The translations under genes and the position numbers were made by a program. Below the pieces are notes generated by a model. That model was given only the letters and a program-made list of their open reading frames with translations, was not told where the DNA came from and did no database searches. DNA of 64,000 nt, taken from positions 421,791-485,790 of the forward strand of contig CANLVP010000003.1 of NCBI GenBank assembly GCA_947494675.1. The letters run 5' to 3'. Origin of the DNA: an uncultured Paracoccaceae bacterium. Lineage in GTDB: Bacteria > Pseudomonadota > Alphaproteobacteria > Rhodobacterales > Rhodobacteraceae. The number at the start of each line of letters is the position of its first letter. The stretch's first letter is position 1. Positions 37,902-46,695 of this stretch are shown here, in pieces.

Positions 37902-38987
37902 TCAGGTTTTGTAACTGGCGAGGGCCGTCCAATCGAAAATCACCCCTGTCCCGTGTGTGTCGGGTGCCACCGCAAGCGCGTTTTCAACCACCAAGGGCCG
38001 TGTCGTGTAGCGATCGATTGGGAAGGAATGCACCTCGAGCCAGCCGGGGTTGGGCTGCGCGGATACCAGACTGACGTGCAATTCCTGCATGCCATGCGAA
38101 CTGACAGGCAAATCAGCCGCGCGCGCCTTTTCCGCGACCCGCAGCCAGCCGGTGATGCCGCCGCAGTTTGAGGCGTCGGGTTGGATGTGGCTGAGGTTGG
38201 ATTGCGCGAAAGCATAGCCAAATTCATATTCGGTGTGCAGGTTTTCCCCCATCGCGAGGGGGATGCCTGCCTTGGCGATTTCTGCGTAGCCAAGGTAGTT
38301 ATCGGGAATGGTGGGTTCTTCGAACCAGGTGATGTCGTAGGGTTTCATCTGGTGCGCGGCTTCAATCGCTTCATCAACGCTCATGGCGTAGTTTGCGTCC
38401 ACCATAAAGGTGACATCCGGGCCGATCAGATCGCGGACGGCGGAAATGCGGGCGATGTCTTCGGCCAGCGTCGATTGCCCGATCTTGATCTTTACACCAT
38501 TAAACCCCGCGTCCAGATAGCCTTGGATTGAGGCAAGAAGTTTGGGCAGTGGAAAGTTCAGATCAATCCCGCCGCAATAGGCGCGGCAGGTTTTGCCTGC
38601 CCCGCCCGCCATCTGCCACAGCGGAGCCTTGTCGCGTTTCCCTTTGATATCCCACAACGCAATGTCCAAAGCCGAAATCGCAAAAGAGGCGATCCCGCCG
38701 CGCGCCACGTAGTGCACATGCCATTGCATCGCGTCATAGAGCGCTGCGATGTCACGCGCGTCCTGCCCCATAAGGAACGGGGCAAGGTCATGATCCAACA
38801 TCGCCTTGATCGCGTGCCCGCCTTTGCCACCGGTGTAAGTATAGCCCGTGCCGGACAGTCCGTCAGAGGTGGTGATCGTTGCGGTGACCAATTCAAAATG
38901 CGTGTGCGCACCGTGTTTGGCGTCCTCCAACACCTCGTCCAGCGGGACGTTGAAATGCTGGATGTCGATCTGTGTGATCTTGGTCAA
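37902..38987 (-). CDS. Mandelate racemase/muconate lactonizing enzyme family protein (sugar-acid dehydratase type)
   Basis: 361 residues, enolase superfamily. Catalytic Lys pair in GVKIKIG, metal ligands in [18 protein letters not shown] and MGENLHT, and His in [10 protein letters not shown], which is the mandelate racemase subgroup arrangement. Likely dehydrates or epimerises a sugar acid. The start is a TTG whose last two bases overlap the stop of the upstream dehydrogenase gene (TTGA), with AAGGGG about 10 bases upstream; no ATG would keep the conserved [16 protein letters not shown] start. Co-transcribed with the dehydrogenase at 38984. Confidence 0.83.
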   Translation of the reverse strand: MTKITQIDIQHFNVPLDEVLEDAKHGAHTHFELVTATITTSDGLSGTGYTYTGGKGGHAIKAMLDHDLAPFLMGQDARDIAALYDAMQWHVHYVARGGIASFAISALDIALWDIKGKRDKAPLWQMAGGAGKTCRAYCGGIDLNFPLPKLLASIQGYLDAGFNGVKIKIGQSTLAEDIARISAVRDLIGPDVTFMVDANYAMSVDEAIEAAHQMKPYDITWFEEPTIPDNYLGYAEIAKAGIPLAMGENLHTEYEFGYAFAQSNLSHIQPDASNCGGITGWLRVAEKARAADLPVSSHGMQELHVSLVSAQPNPGWLEVHSFPIDRYTTRPLVVENALAVAPDTHGTGVIFDWTALASYKT

Positions 38988-39904
38988 TTTGTGCGCCCCT
39001 TGGCCGCCTCAACCTCCATGTCCAGACCGTTCAACCGGGCGACGTGATCAGTGATCTTGGGCACGAAGTCAGCGCCATTGCCCGACGCCTCTACATGGGC
39101 GAAGTATTGTTTGGCAGCTGCTGCCATGACCGTGACCAGCCCCGCATCATCCGCCATCGCATTGAGGTAACGCAGGTCCTTGGCCGCGTTTGAGATGGTG
39201 AATTTGTGCACCTCTTCGCGGTCCACGGCATAGGTCATGAAAGCATCAAAGAACCCGTTGGACAGACGGCTTGAGCCGATGACCTCGCGTACCTTCGCGG
39301 GCGGGATGCCAACTGCCGCCCCCATGACGGTCGCTTCGGCGTAAAGCGCGGCGTAGCTCATTGAGATGAAGTTCATCAGCAGCTTCATCTTATGGCCGCT
39401 GCCGGTTTCGCCCACATGGGTGATGTTGCCAGCCCAGCAATCGATGATGGGTTTAACCCGCTCAAACACCTCAGGCGCACAGCCGACCATGGCGTCGAGC
39501 GTGCCGGCCTCAGCCTCCTTTGGGGTGCGGCCCAAGGGTGCGTCGACAAGGGCCCCACCCATCTGTTCCAGTTCGGCGGCAAGCATGGTGGTTGAGGTCG
39601 GGTCAGCCGTAGTTGTGTCAATGACGATCAGCCCGTCCCGCGCGCCTGCGAGGATGCCATCGGGGCCGTTGAATACCGCCTCAACCTGTGGCGAATTGGA
39701 CAGGCACAGATGGATCACGTCGCAAGTCTGCGCCATCTCGCGCGGGGTCGCGACCTCCACCGCGCCCATGCCGACCAGGCTGTCGATGGGGCTGCGATTG
39801 CGGTTGCCCTTGATCCACAACGGGTATCCCTTTTGCAGCAGGTTCTTGGCCATCCCGTGGCCCATATACCCGACACCAATAAATCCAACTTTTGTTTCTG
39901 GCAT
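38984..39904 (-). CDS. NAD(P)-dependent beta-hydroxyacid dehydrogenase (HIBADH/tartronate semialdehyde reductase family)
   Basis: 306 residues. N-terminal [17 protein letters not shown] nucleotide site, substrate-site [17 protein letters not shown], and catalytic Lys in [12 protein letters not shown]. The family reduces tartronate semialdehyde or oxidises 3-hydroxy acids such as L-threonate. It is distinct from the LtnD-like paralogue at 52672. GGAGGG precedes the ATG by 5 bases. First gene of a two-gene unit with the enolase-family gene, divergent from denD across the operator at 39971. Confidence 0.87.
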   Translation of the reverse strand: MPETKVGFIGVGYMGHGMAKNLLQKGYPLWIKGNRNRSPIDSLVGMGAVEVATPREMAQTCDVIHLCLSNSPQVEAVFNGPDGILAGARDGLIVIDTTTADPTSTTMLAAELEQMGGALVDAPLGRTPKEAEAGTLDAMVGCAPEVFERVKPIIDCWAGNITHVGETGSGHKMKLLMNFISMSYAALYAEATVMGAAVGIPPAKVREVIGSSRLSNGFFDAFMTYAVDREEVHKFTISNAAKDLRYLNAMADDAGLVTVMAAAAKQYFAHVEASGNGADFVPKITDHVARLNGLDMEVEAAKGRTN

Positions 39905-39938
39905 GGTCGCCCTCCCCCCAAATGGATTGCGCAAAGCA

Positions 39939-39969
39939 TTGACAATCGGCGCGCCTTGCGGGTTTGATA
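39939..39969 (+). promoter_or_regulatory. Candidate sigma-70 promoter for denD
   Basis: TTGACA at 39939-39944 and TTTGAT/TTGATA at 39963-39969 with an 18-19 base spacer. The expected start of transcription falls in the palindrome at 39971-39982, which suits repression by a protein bound there. Confidence 0.5.
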
Positions 39970-39970
39970 A

Positions 39971-39982
39971 ATGGTATACCAT
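39971..39982. promoter_or_regulatory. TGGTATACCA operator, copy 3 (divergent promoter)
   Basis: 12-bp palindrome ATGGTATACCAT, 67 bases from the dehydrogenase ATG (minus) and 65 bases from denD (plus). The surrounding ATGGTATACCATCCTGAA is identical to the site at 46560, an 18-base match. Confidence 0.75.
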
Positions 39983-40047
39983 CCTGAACGCGATGCAAGG
40001 ACCACAAGGCCGAGGCCTCTTAGCCGCATGAAATCGAAGGAAACGAC

Positions 40048-41013
40048 ATGAACATTCTGATCATTGGGGGTGGCGGTGTTATCGGCCAGAAACTGGCCCA
40101 ATCACTGGCCCAGACCGGCACCTTGCGCGGACAGCCGATTACGCGCGTCACGTTGGCCGACATCAACCCTCCGCCGTCGGTAGAGGCTGGTTTTCCGGTT
40201 GATACGGTTGCCTGCGACATTGCGGACGCGGCATCGGTCAACAAGGTCGTAACCGCCGAGACGGATGTGATCTATCTGCTGGCGGCGATTGTATCGGCCC
40301 ATGCCGAGGAAGATTTTGAAGCCGGGATGAACATCAACCTTTTCGGCACATACAACGTGCTGGAACGTTGCCGCGCCTTGGGCACCAAGCCCGTTGTCGC
40401 CTTCACGTCGTCGATTGCAATCTATGGCGGCGACATCCCTGACCCCTTGGGCGATCTGTCTTACCCCAATCCACAGACGTCTTATGGTGCCCAAAAGGCG
40501 ATGGGCGAGATAATGATCAACGACTATTCTCGCAAGGGATTTGTTGACGGGCGGGCGTTCCGTTTGCCCACGGTCTCGGTCCGGCCCGGCAAGCCAAACC
40601 GCGCGGCGTCAAGTTTTATGTCGTCGATCCTGCGCGAGCCGCTCAATGGGCAAGAGGCGGTTTGCCCTGTCGATCCCGACTTCCTGCATTACTACATCAG
40701 CCCGCGCAAATGCATCGAGAACCTCGTCAAAGGGGCGGAGCTTTTGGCGGATGATCTTGGGATGAACCGCGTGATGCAGATGCCCGGACGAACCTGGTCG
40801 ATTGCGCAATTGATTGAGGCGATGACCAATGTTGCGGGGGACGGTCCCGCCAAGCTGATCCGCTGGGAGGCGGAACCGGAGATTAAGCGCATCGTGTCAG
40901 GCTGGCGGTTTGACATTCACGCCGACCGCGCCTTGTCGCTGGGCTTGTCGGCTGATGCGAGTTTTGAGGATAACATCCGCTACTACCTTGAGGATGACAA
41001 ACCAAGCGCCTAG
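40048..41013 (+). CDS. denD: D-erythronate dehydrogenase-like NAD-dependent epimerase/dehydratase family protein
   Basis: 321 residues. Extended SDR: GGGGVIGQKLAQ at the N-terminus, TSSIAIYGG and catalytic YGAQKAMGE. The pattern MNILIIGGGGVIGQKLA and VSVRPGKPNRAASSFMSSIL is that of DenD, which oxidises D-erythronate to the 2-oxo acid. The matching downstream enzymes (OtnI, OtnK, OtnC) are encoded 9 kb away in the same regulon, supporting the call. Single-gene unit, divergent from the 38984 dehydrogenase; its stop overlaps the convergent EamA gene by 4 bases. Confidence 0.85.
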   Translation: MNILIIGGGGVIGQKLAQSLAQTGTLRGQPITRVTLADINPPPSVEAGFPVDTVACDIADAASVNKVVTAETDVIYLLAAIVSAHAEEDFEAGMNINLFGTYNVLERCRALGTKPVVAFTSSIAIYGGDIPDPLGDLSYPNPQTSYGAQKAMGEIMINDYSRKGFVDGRAFRLPTVSVRPGKPNRAASSFMSSILREPLNGQEAVCPVDPDFLHYYISPRKCIENLVKGAELLADDLGMNRVMQMPGRTWSIAQLIEAMTNVAGDGPAKLIRWEAEPEIKRIVSGWRFDIHADRALSLGLSADASFEDNIRYYLEDDKPSA

Positions 41014-41909
41014 GTCGCGCTGGGGGCTTTCGTCCGACGCTCCCGGTGCCAGATATAGACCCCGGCGGCGATGATGATCGCGCCGCCCAACAGGGTCCAT
41101 TTCGTCGGCCATGTCGCGAAAAAGATCACGCCCGCAGCAGAGGCCGAGAATATCTGAACATAGAAGACCGGTGCCAGAATTGAGGCATCAGCCAAGCGAT
41201 GCGCGGTGGTTGCAAGGATATGTCCACAACCGCCAAAAATGCCGATCAGGATGAAAAAGGTCCATGTATCGGGCGAGTCTGGCCAGCGCCAATGGCTCAG
41301 CACAAAGGGGATCAGGCAGATCGTCGGGATGCTCGCCCCCCACAACTGGCTGGTGGCGTTGCTGTCTACGCCCGCCACAAGACGCGTCATGATGAAATAC
41401 ATCGACGCCATGCAAAGCGCCCCGATATTGAGGAACATCGCCGGATGAAAGGCCGCCCCCCATGGCTGCATCACCACCAAGACGCCCAAAAACCCCACGA
41501 CAACAGCAACGAAACGGTGGATGCCCACACGCTCACCCAGAATGGGGATCGCAAGCAGGGTCACGACAATGGGTCCCGCGAACATGATCGTGGTGGTCAC
41601 TGTGATCGGCAGGTACTTCAGTGCCGTGAAATTGAGGGCCGTACCAAGGAGCAGAAAAAGCGCCCGCATCATCTGTTTTTTGGGCGCACGCGAGCGGAGT
41701 GCGGCGAGGCCTTCGGTGGGGAGAAACAGCAAGAGCGACAGTATCAGATGGCCCGCATAACGGGCAAAGACCACTTGGATTGCCGCGTGACCGGCAAGCA
41801 CCAGCCACTTGGCGGATGTATCGATCAGCGTAAAAATCGTGACCGCTGCCGCCATTGCAAAGATGCCCAAAGCTCGGCGATCTTCGCGTGGGGCAACGCC
41901 GTGGGTCAC
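41010..41909 (-). CDS. EamA/DMT-family transporter
   Basis: 299 residues with about ten hydrophobic segments in two EamA repeats (IFAMAAAVTIFTLIDTSAKW and FLNIGALCMASMYFIMTRLV begin each half). Such proteins export or import small metabolites; no substrate can be given. GTG start overlaps the Gfo/Idh stop (GTGA), so it is the last gene of the TRAP operon. It may export an overflow intermediate of the acid-sugar pathway. Confidence 0.88.
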   Translation of the reverse strand: MTHGVAPREDRRALGIFAMAAAVTIFTLIDTSAKWLVLAGHAAIQVVFARYAGHLILSLLLFLPTEGLAALRSRAPKKQMMRALFLLLGTALNFTALKYLPITVTTTIMFAGPIVVTLLAIPILGERVGIHRFVAVVVGFLGVLVVMQPWGAAFHPAMFLNIGALCMASMYFIMTRLVAGVDSNATSQLWGASIPTICLIPFVLSHWRWPDSPDTWTFFILIGIFGGCGHILATTAHRLADASILAPVFYVQIFSASAAGVIFFATWPTKWTLLGGAIIIAAGVYIWHRERRTKAPSAT

Positions 41910-42946
41910 GTGGCGACCTTTTGCGTTTGTCCGGTGCGGGCGGCAAGCTGGATCGCGTCCAGCACCAACATGGTGCTACGGCCATCGGCACCGGTGGCAA
42001 GCACATCATCTGGCGCGCCATTTACAACGCCAGCAAACCGGTCGAGCTGTGCAGCGATTCCGTCAATGGGTGCAGTCTTAGCCCCACGGCGATGTGCCAG
42101 CTTGTGCTGCCAGTCGGGTGGCTCGTCACCTTTCGGGGTCCACATGTCCAAGGACGGAAAGCTGAGCGATCCGCCTGTGCCGATGAACCGCAGCGGGTCA
42201 TCGCCCCGCACTGCGATGGCGGGGTTTTCGCCGGTTGCCGCCTCAAACGCCCAAGGGGATGCGCCTGCATCAGACAGGATGAACGTCCCCAAGGCACCGT
42301 TTGCAAACCGCAAGGAAACGGCGGCAGTGTCCTCGACGTCGAGCCCTCGTGCGGCATTGCTGGACATTACATTCACCTCGATGATGGGTCCGGCAAGATG
42401 TTGCAGCAGATCAACCTCGTGACTGAGGTTCGTCATGATCGGCCCTGCCCCGTCGGTGCGCCGCCACTGCACGTCAAAGTAGCTGTCGTGCTTGCGCAAT
42501 GACCAGATGCCTTGAAGGGCGACCAACTGCCCAAGTTGCGCCAAGCCTTCGCGCGCCTGCGTGACAAACGGGTGGCACCGGCGGTGATGCCCGGCGACAA
42601 GCGGCAAACCCTTGGCAGCAGCATGGGCGCAAAGCGCGTCCGCTTCTGCCACGGTCTCGGTCAGCGGCTTTTCCACCAAGACGGCCCAGCCGCGATCCAG
42701 ACAGGCCATGGCGACAGCGGCATGGTTTGGTGTGGGCGTTGAGACAACCGCCGCCTGCGTGTCGGCAGAGACTTCTGACACATCCGCCACCGCTGGCAGT
42801 CCATCGTCGCGCAGTTCAGCCCGGCGCGCTGCATCCGGTTCGACCACAGCCGTCAGCTGGACCTTATCAGAGGCCACCGCACATTGGATATGGCGCAGGC
42901 CGATGGACCCGCCACCGACCACGCACAAGGGAATCCGCGCCGCCAT
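41906..42946 (-). CDS. Gfo/Idh/MocA-family oxidoreductase
   Basis: 346 residues. N-terminal Rossmann CVVGGGSIGLRHIQ, conserved EKP motif (WAVLVEKPLTET) and the catalytic-region motif HEVDLLQHLAG. Such enzymes use NAD(P) to oxidise sugars, inositols or sugar acids. It lies between the TRAP membrane subunit gene (9 bases away) and the EamA gene, thus in the dctPQM operon. Substrate unknown. Confidence 0.87.
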   Translation of the reverse strand: MAARIPLCVVGGGSIGLRHIQCAVASDKVQLTAVVEPDAARRAELRDDGLPAVADVSEVSADTQAAVVSTPTPNHAAVAMACLDRGWAVLVEKPLTETVAEADALCAHAAAKGLPLVAGHHRRCHPFVTQAREGLAQLGQLVALQGIWSLRKHDSYFDVQWRRTDGAGPIMTNLSHEVDLLQHLAGPIIEVNVMSSNAARGLDVEDTAAVSLRFANGALGTFILSDAGASPWAFEAATGENPAIAVRGDDPLRFIGTGGSLSFPSLDMWTPKGDEPPDWQHKLAHRRGAKTAPIDGIAAQLDRFAGVVNGAPDDVLATGADGRSTMLVLDAIQLAARTGQTQKVAT

Positions 42947-42955
42947 GTCAGGTCG

Positions 42956-44551
42956 CTACAAGAAGATCGTCACGATCGGCGGCCAGATCAGCAGAACCGA
43001 CAGTGCCATCAGTTGCAGCGCGATGAACGGCAGGAACCCGCGGAAGATGTCCGTCAGAGAAATCTCTGGCGGGGCCACCGACTTGAGGTAGAATGCCGCC
43101 GGTCCGAAGGGTGGTGACAGGAAACTGACCTGCATGTTCATACAGAACACCACACCGAACCAGATCGGGATATAGCGTGCATCGACACTGCCTAGAAAAC
43201 CGATTTCCTCGGCTGGCAAGCGCACCACGATAGGCAGGAACACCGGCATGATCAAAAGCACGATGCCGACCCAATCCATGAACATCCCCATGATCAGGAA
43301 GACCAGCATCATCACAAGGATGATCCCCATCGTCGGCATATCTGCCCCGACGATCAGGTTGGCCACATAAGTGGGGCCGCCGACCAGCGTATAGGCGGCT
43401 GCAAGGGCTGCCGCACCGATGGTCACCCAAATGATCGTGCCGGTTGATTTCAGCGTACGGATCAAGCTGTCCCAGACGATTTCAAACGTCATTTCGCGCC
43501 GGATGACACCGATCACGAAGACGGCCATGACGCCCATGCCCGCCGCTTCGGTGATCCCGGTGATGCCACCGTAGATCGAGCCAAGCACCACGCCGATCAC
43601 CACAGTGGGGGCGATCAGGCCCTTGCCCATGTCCCAGCCTTTGGCCGTGCGGGCGCGCCCGACGACGAGAAAGACGATCACGGCGAAGAGGGCGAAGGCC
43701 CCGATGATGTAGGGAATATCTGCGACCATCCCCAGGGGGATCGGGTCCTCGTTTTCGCGGACCGCGTTTTCACCTGTCGCCGTGAAGAACAGCGCACGGG
43801 CCAATAGCACGCCTGTCACCCACATCCCAAAGCGCGAAATGAAACCCAGGAACATCAGACCCTTTTCACGGCCTTCGGGCTCACCCGGGACCGGGTCTGG
43901 CAGTGGAGCCAAAGAGGTGTTCATGCGCGTGCGCACGATGATGTAGATGATAAAGAAGGACGCCAGCATGAAGCCCGGCAGGAATGACGCCGTGAAGAGC
44001 GCCTTGATCGAGGTTTCGGTGACCAGCCCGTAGAAGATCAACACGATGGATGGCGGGATCATGGTACCCAATGACCCGGAGGCACAGATGGTGCCAATTG
44101 CGAGGTTACGGTCATAGCCAAGCCGCAGCATCTGCGGCAAAGCGATGAGGCCAAGAAGAACAACCTCGCCCCCGATGATCCCCGACATCGCGGCCATGAT
44201 CACAGCCATGATGGAGGTCGCGACCGCGATCCCGCCGCGCATCCGGCTGAGCCAGACGTTCAGCGATGAATACATATCGCGCGCGATGCCTGATCGTTCC
44301 AGCATCGCGGCCATAAATATGAATAACGGCACCGATATCAGGACGTAGTTCGTCATTTGTCGGTAGACCGCCTGCCCCAGGACAGACATCGGCCCGCGTC
44401 CAAAATCCCCCCAAAGCAGGTCTGGTGGGAACTTGAGCGAGAGGGTGACCACCGCAAGGAATGCAGATGCAAAACCCAGCGGCATGCCGATCGCCAGCAA
44501 GGCAAACATGCCCAGCAAGAGGATCAGGGAAAGGGTGCCCATATCAACCAT
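42956..44551 (-). CDS. dctM: TRAP transporter large permease (DctM)
   Basis: 531 residues, somewhat longer than the usual ~430 because of a loop/extra helices in the middle (residues about 230-330, GRARTAKGWDMGKGLIAPTV). About 14 hydrophobic segments; conserved GIIGGEVVLLGLIALPQML, ASGSLGTMIPPSIVLI and GMFMDWVGIVLLIMPVFLPI. Sodium-driven uptake subunit. Start ATG at 44551 with GAGGA 9 bases upstream. Follows dctQ by 5 bases. Confidence 0.92.
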   Translation of the reverse strand: MVDMGTLSLILLLGMFALLAIGMPLGFASAFLAVVTLSLKFPPDLLWGDFGRGPMSVLGQAVYRQMTNYVLISVPLFIFMAAMLERSGIARDMYSSLNVWLSRMRGGIAVATSIMAVIMAAMSGIIGGEVVLLGLIALPQMLRLGYDRNLAIGTICASGSLGTMIPPSIVLIFYGLVTETSIKALFTASFLPGFMLASFFIIYIIVRTRMNTSLAPLPDPVPGEPEGREKGLMFLGFISRFGMWVTGVLLARALFFTATGENAVRENEDPIPLGMVADIPYIIGAFALFAVIVFLVVGRARTAKGWDMGKGLIAPTVVIGVVLGSIYGGITGITEAAGMGVMAVFVIGVIRREMTFEIVWDSLIRTLKSTGTIIWVTIGAAALAAAYTLVGGPTYVANLIVGADMPTMGIILVMMLVFLIMGMFMDWVGIVLLIMPVFLPIVVRLPAEEIGFLGSVDARYIPIWFGVVFCMNMQVSFLSPPFGPAAFYLKSVAPPEISLTDIFRGFLPFIALQLMALSVLLIWPPIVTIFL

Positions 44552-44556
44552 TAGTC

Positions 44557-45363
44557 TTAATCCTCAAGCGTGCGGCGGATGTTTTGAATTTCCGTCTCGT
44601 CGATTTCATCGGCTGGGGTGTGCTGCTCTGGCTCTTTGTTCCAATCCGCAATGAGGTTGGAAATCGCCTGAATGCACACGAGCACAATGATGATCAAAAG
44701 AGCGGGCTTAACGATGCCGGGAATGGGCGGATCCCACGCAGTGCCAAAGGTCTCCATCCGCAGGAAACGGTTTTCGGCGTCGGTATAGCCGCCCCAGACA
44801 AGAGCAAAGGTAAAGCCTACGATCAACAAGACGGAGATGACGTCGGAGGTCTTTTTTATCCAGAACGGCATCATGTCATATATGATATAAATGCGGATGT
44901 GGCTGCGCTGCTGCATGGCGTAAAGCCCGGCGAGCAGGAACACAAAGCACGCGATCCATAGCGATAATTCGTTGGCCCAAAGCGTTGGACGCGAGAAGAC
45001 GTAGCGCGAGACAACTTCGTAGAACATCACCAGCACGATGAAGGCGGTCATGATCATCGCAAGCCGTCCAAGCACGACCGTCACAAGGTCAAAGAACCCG
45101 TCAGGTTGCACCTCAATCGCGCCCTTGGTGTCGGAAAGAAACAGCGAGGCAAAGGTCAATGCCAAACCCAATGAGGCCAACATCACCTGCACCAGCGGCT
45201 TGCCGGCTGGGCGGATCATCTCGAACATCCCATAGGATTCTTCGGAAAAAACCCGCAGGGCAATCAGATAGGCATAAAGCGCCAGCGTCGTGCCGATAAA
45301 CAGGATCATGCCTAGCTTAACCGGCCGTCTGAGACGCCCCAGAAAAAGTGAATTCGTGCTCAT
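44557..45363 (-). CDS. dctQ: TRAP transporter small permease (DctQ), extended
   Basis: 268 residues, against about 160-190 for most DctQ. The extra N-terminal 95 residues carry two hydrophobic segments (LGMILFIGTTLALYAYLIAL and LVQVMLASLGLALTFASLFL). Then the standard DctQ domain follows (MIMTAFIVLVMFYEVVSRYV, PTLWANELSLWIACFVFLLA, ending in VKPALLIIIVLVCIQAISNL). Extended forms of this type occur together with long DctM proteins, as here. ATG at 45363 (MSTNSLFLG) is preferred; an upstream in-frame start exists. Confidence 0.88.
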   Translation of the reverse strand: MSTNSLFLGRLRRPVKLGMILFIGTTLALYAYLIALRVFSEESYGMFEMIRPAGKPLVQVMLASLGLALTFASLFLSDTKGAIEVQPDGFFDLVTVVLGRLAMIMTAFIVLVMFYEVVSRYVFSRPTLWANELSLWIACFVFLLAGLYAMQQRSHIRIYIIYDMMPFWIKKTSDVISVLLIVGFTFALVWGGYTDAENRFLRMETFGTAWDPPIPGIVKPALLIIIVLVCIQAISNLIADWNKEPEQHTPADEIDETEIQNIRRTLED

Positions 45364-45409
45364 CGCATGCGCCCCCGCATTGTCGTTCCCCGATGGTATC
45401 TGGTTGAAA

Positions 45410-45435
45410 AAGGCGAGCCCGGTCGGACCCGCCTT
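45410..45435 (-). terminator. Terminator-like hairpin between dctP and dctQ
   Basis: On the minus strand AAGGCGGGUCC-GACC-GGGCUCGCCUU followed by UUUC: an 11-bp stem with two G-U pairs, a 4-base loop and a U-run. It looks like an intrinsic terminator placed 30 bases after dctP, which would leave dctP more strongly expressed than dctQM. Confidence 0.7.
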
Positions 45436-45465
45436 CATCATTTGATCTAAGCGAAAAGCAATGGC

Positions 45466-46482
45466 TTATCCGCCAATCAGGCCCAGCTGGGTCAGATATG
45501 CCTTGTGGCTTTCGACCAGTGCAGCAGCTTCGGGGCTACGGGTCGCCCAGTCATCCCAAGCTTCTTGCGCAGCAACGCGGAACGCAGCCTTGTCTTCGGT
45601 CGACCAGTCATAAAGCGTCACGCCGTTGGCCTGCAGCTCTGCTGCCGCTTCGGTGTTGGCTTTTTCGTTCAGCATGGCGATCTGGAAACCGTGCTTCTGC
45701 CATGCGGTTTCAACGATGCGGCGGTGCTGCTCTGACAGACCTTCCCAGACAGCCTGGTTACACGCGAGGTGGTCAGACGGCATGGAGTGGAAGCCGGGAT
45801 AGTTGGCGTGCTTCACGATGTCGTAAAGGCCAAGGCCCACGTTATTGGCGAGGCCGGACGCGTCAGCGCCATCGATGATGCCAGTTTCAAGCGCGGTAAA
45901 GATCTCGGTGAAGTCCATCACAATTGGCGAGGCGCCCATCTTTTCAAAGATCTCTGTTTCCATGCCGGGAGGTGAGCGGAATTTCCAACCCACCAGATCC
46001 TCTGGACCAGCAATCGGCTTGGACGAGGCAAAGGATTCCTGGCCGTAGATCGCCCAGCCAACCAGCTGCATGCCCTGCGCGTTGTAAAGTTCTTGTGCCG
46101 CATCAAGACCGTCACCGTAATACAGCCAGCTATACTGCTGCCAAGGTGTGTCGTAGCCGCCCATGATGTCGCCAACGAATTGGAACGCAGGGTTCTTACC
46201 GGTCTGGTAAGCACCGCCGGTCGCGTCGCAATCCAGAATGCCGTTGATTGCCGCGTCGAATGTTTCGACAGTGGCCACAACGGATGAAGAATAGAACATC
46301 TCAATCGCGATTTCGCCGCCGGACATCACCGACACATCATCGATGAACTGGGCAAGCATCTGCCCTGTTGGGTGCTCGGTCGCATAGTGTGTTTGAATGC
46401 GCAGCGTGACTTCCTGCGCAACCGCAGGTGCAGCCATGGCGCAAGCCGCAGCGGCCGACATAAGTAGTGACTTCAGTTTCAT
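45466..46482 (-). CDS. dctP: TRAP transporter solute-binding protein (DctP)
   Basis: 338 residues. Signal peptide MKLKSLLMSAAAACAMAAPA, cleaved near AVA-QEV. DctP-fold: VTLRIQTHYATEHPTGQMLA, and the carboxylate-binding Arg region GWKFRSPPGMETEIFEKMGA. The carboxylate-clamping Arg fits a sugar-acid ligand. First gene of dctPQM-gfo-eamA, transcribed from the divergent region with gntR that holds two palindromes. The surrounding enzymes suggest aldonates, aldarates or tetronates as ligands. Confidence 0.92.
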   Translation of the reverse strand: MKLKSLLMSAAAACAMAAPAVAQEVTLRIQTHYATEHPTGQMLAQFIDDVSVMSGGEIAIEMFYSSSVVATVETFDAAINGILDCDATGGAYQTGKNPAFQFVGDIMGGYDTPWQQYSWLYYGDGLDAAQELYNAQGMQLVGWAIYGQESFASSKPIAGPEDLVGWKFRSPPGMETEIFEKMGASPIVMDFTEIFTALETGIIDGADASGLANNVGLGLYDIVKHANYPGFHSMPSDHLACNQAVWEGLSEQHRRIVETAWQKHGFQIAMLNEKANTEAAAELQANGVTLYDWSTEDKAAFRVAAQEAWDDWATRSPEAAALVESHKAYLTQLGLIGG

Positions 46483-46559
46483 TTTCGGTTTCCTCCCTGG
46501 GGCGCAGTTGGCGCGCCTTCGTCATTGATTTTTGCGCTCCTCCGATCGCGCAAAGGCAG

Positions 46560-46571
46560 ATGGTATACCAT
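46560..46571. promoter_or_regulatory. TGGTATACCA operator, copy 4 (dctP side)
   Basis: 12-bp palindrome ATGGTATACCAT, 77 bases before the dctP ATG. Shares 18 identical bases with the site at 39971. Confidence 0.75.
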
Positions 46572-46615
46572 CCTGAAAGTACGTTAGCGAGTGTGAACTC
46601 GACTCGCAACGATTT

Positions 46616-46627
46616 TCGGTATACCGA
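46616..46627. promoter_or_regulatory. Variant operator TCGGTATACCGA (gntR side)
   Basis: 12-bp palindrome keeping the GGTATACC core but with TC/GA flanks, 68 bases before the gntR ATG and 45 bases after copy 4. Probably an autoregulatory site of different affinity. Confidence 0.6.
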
Positions 46628-46695
46628 TTTTGGTTAACTGAATGGCCCTCTGGCGGGCCCACTTTCGCAGGTCAAGGGCAAGGTAAGGCACAGAT

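Noticed and set aside
41199-42422. Plus-strand open frame of 407 codons across the EamA and Gfo/Idh genes
   Set aside because: Spans two well-supported minus-strand genes; rich in His, Arg and Gln with no fold pattern.
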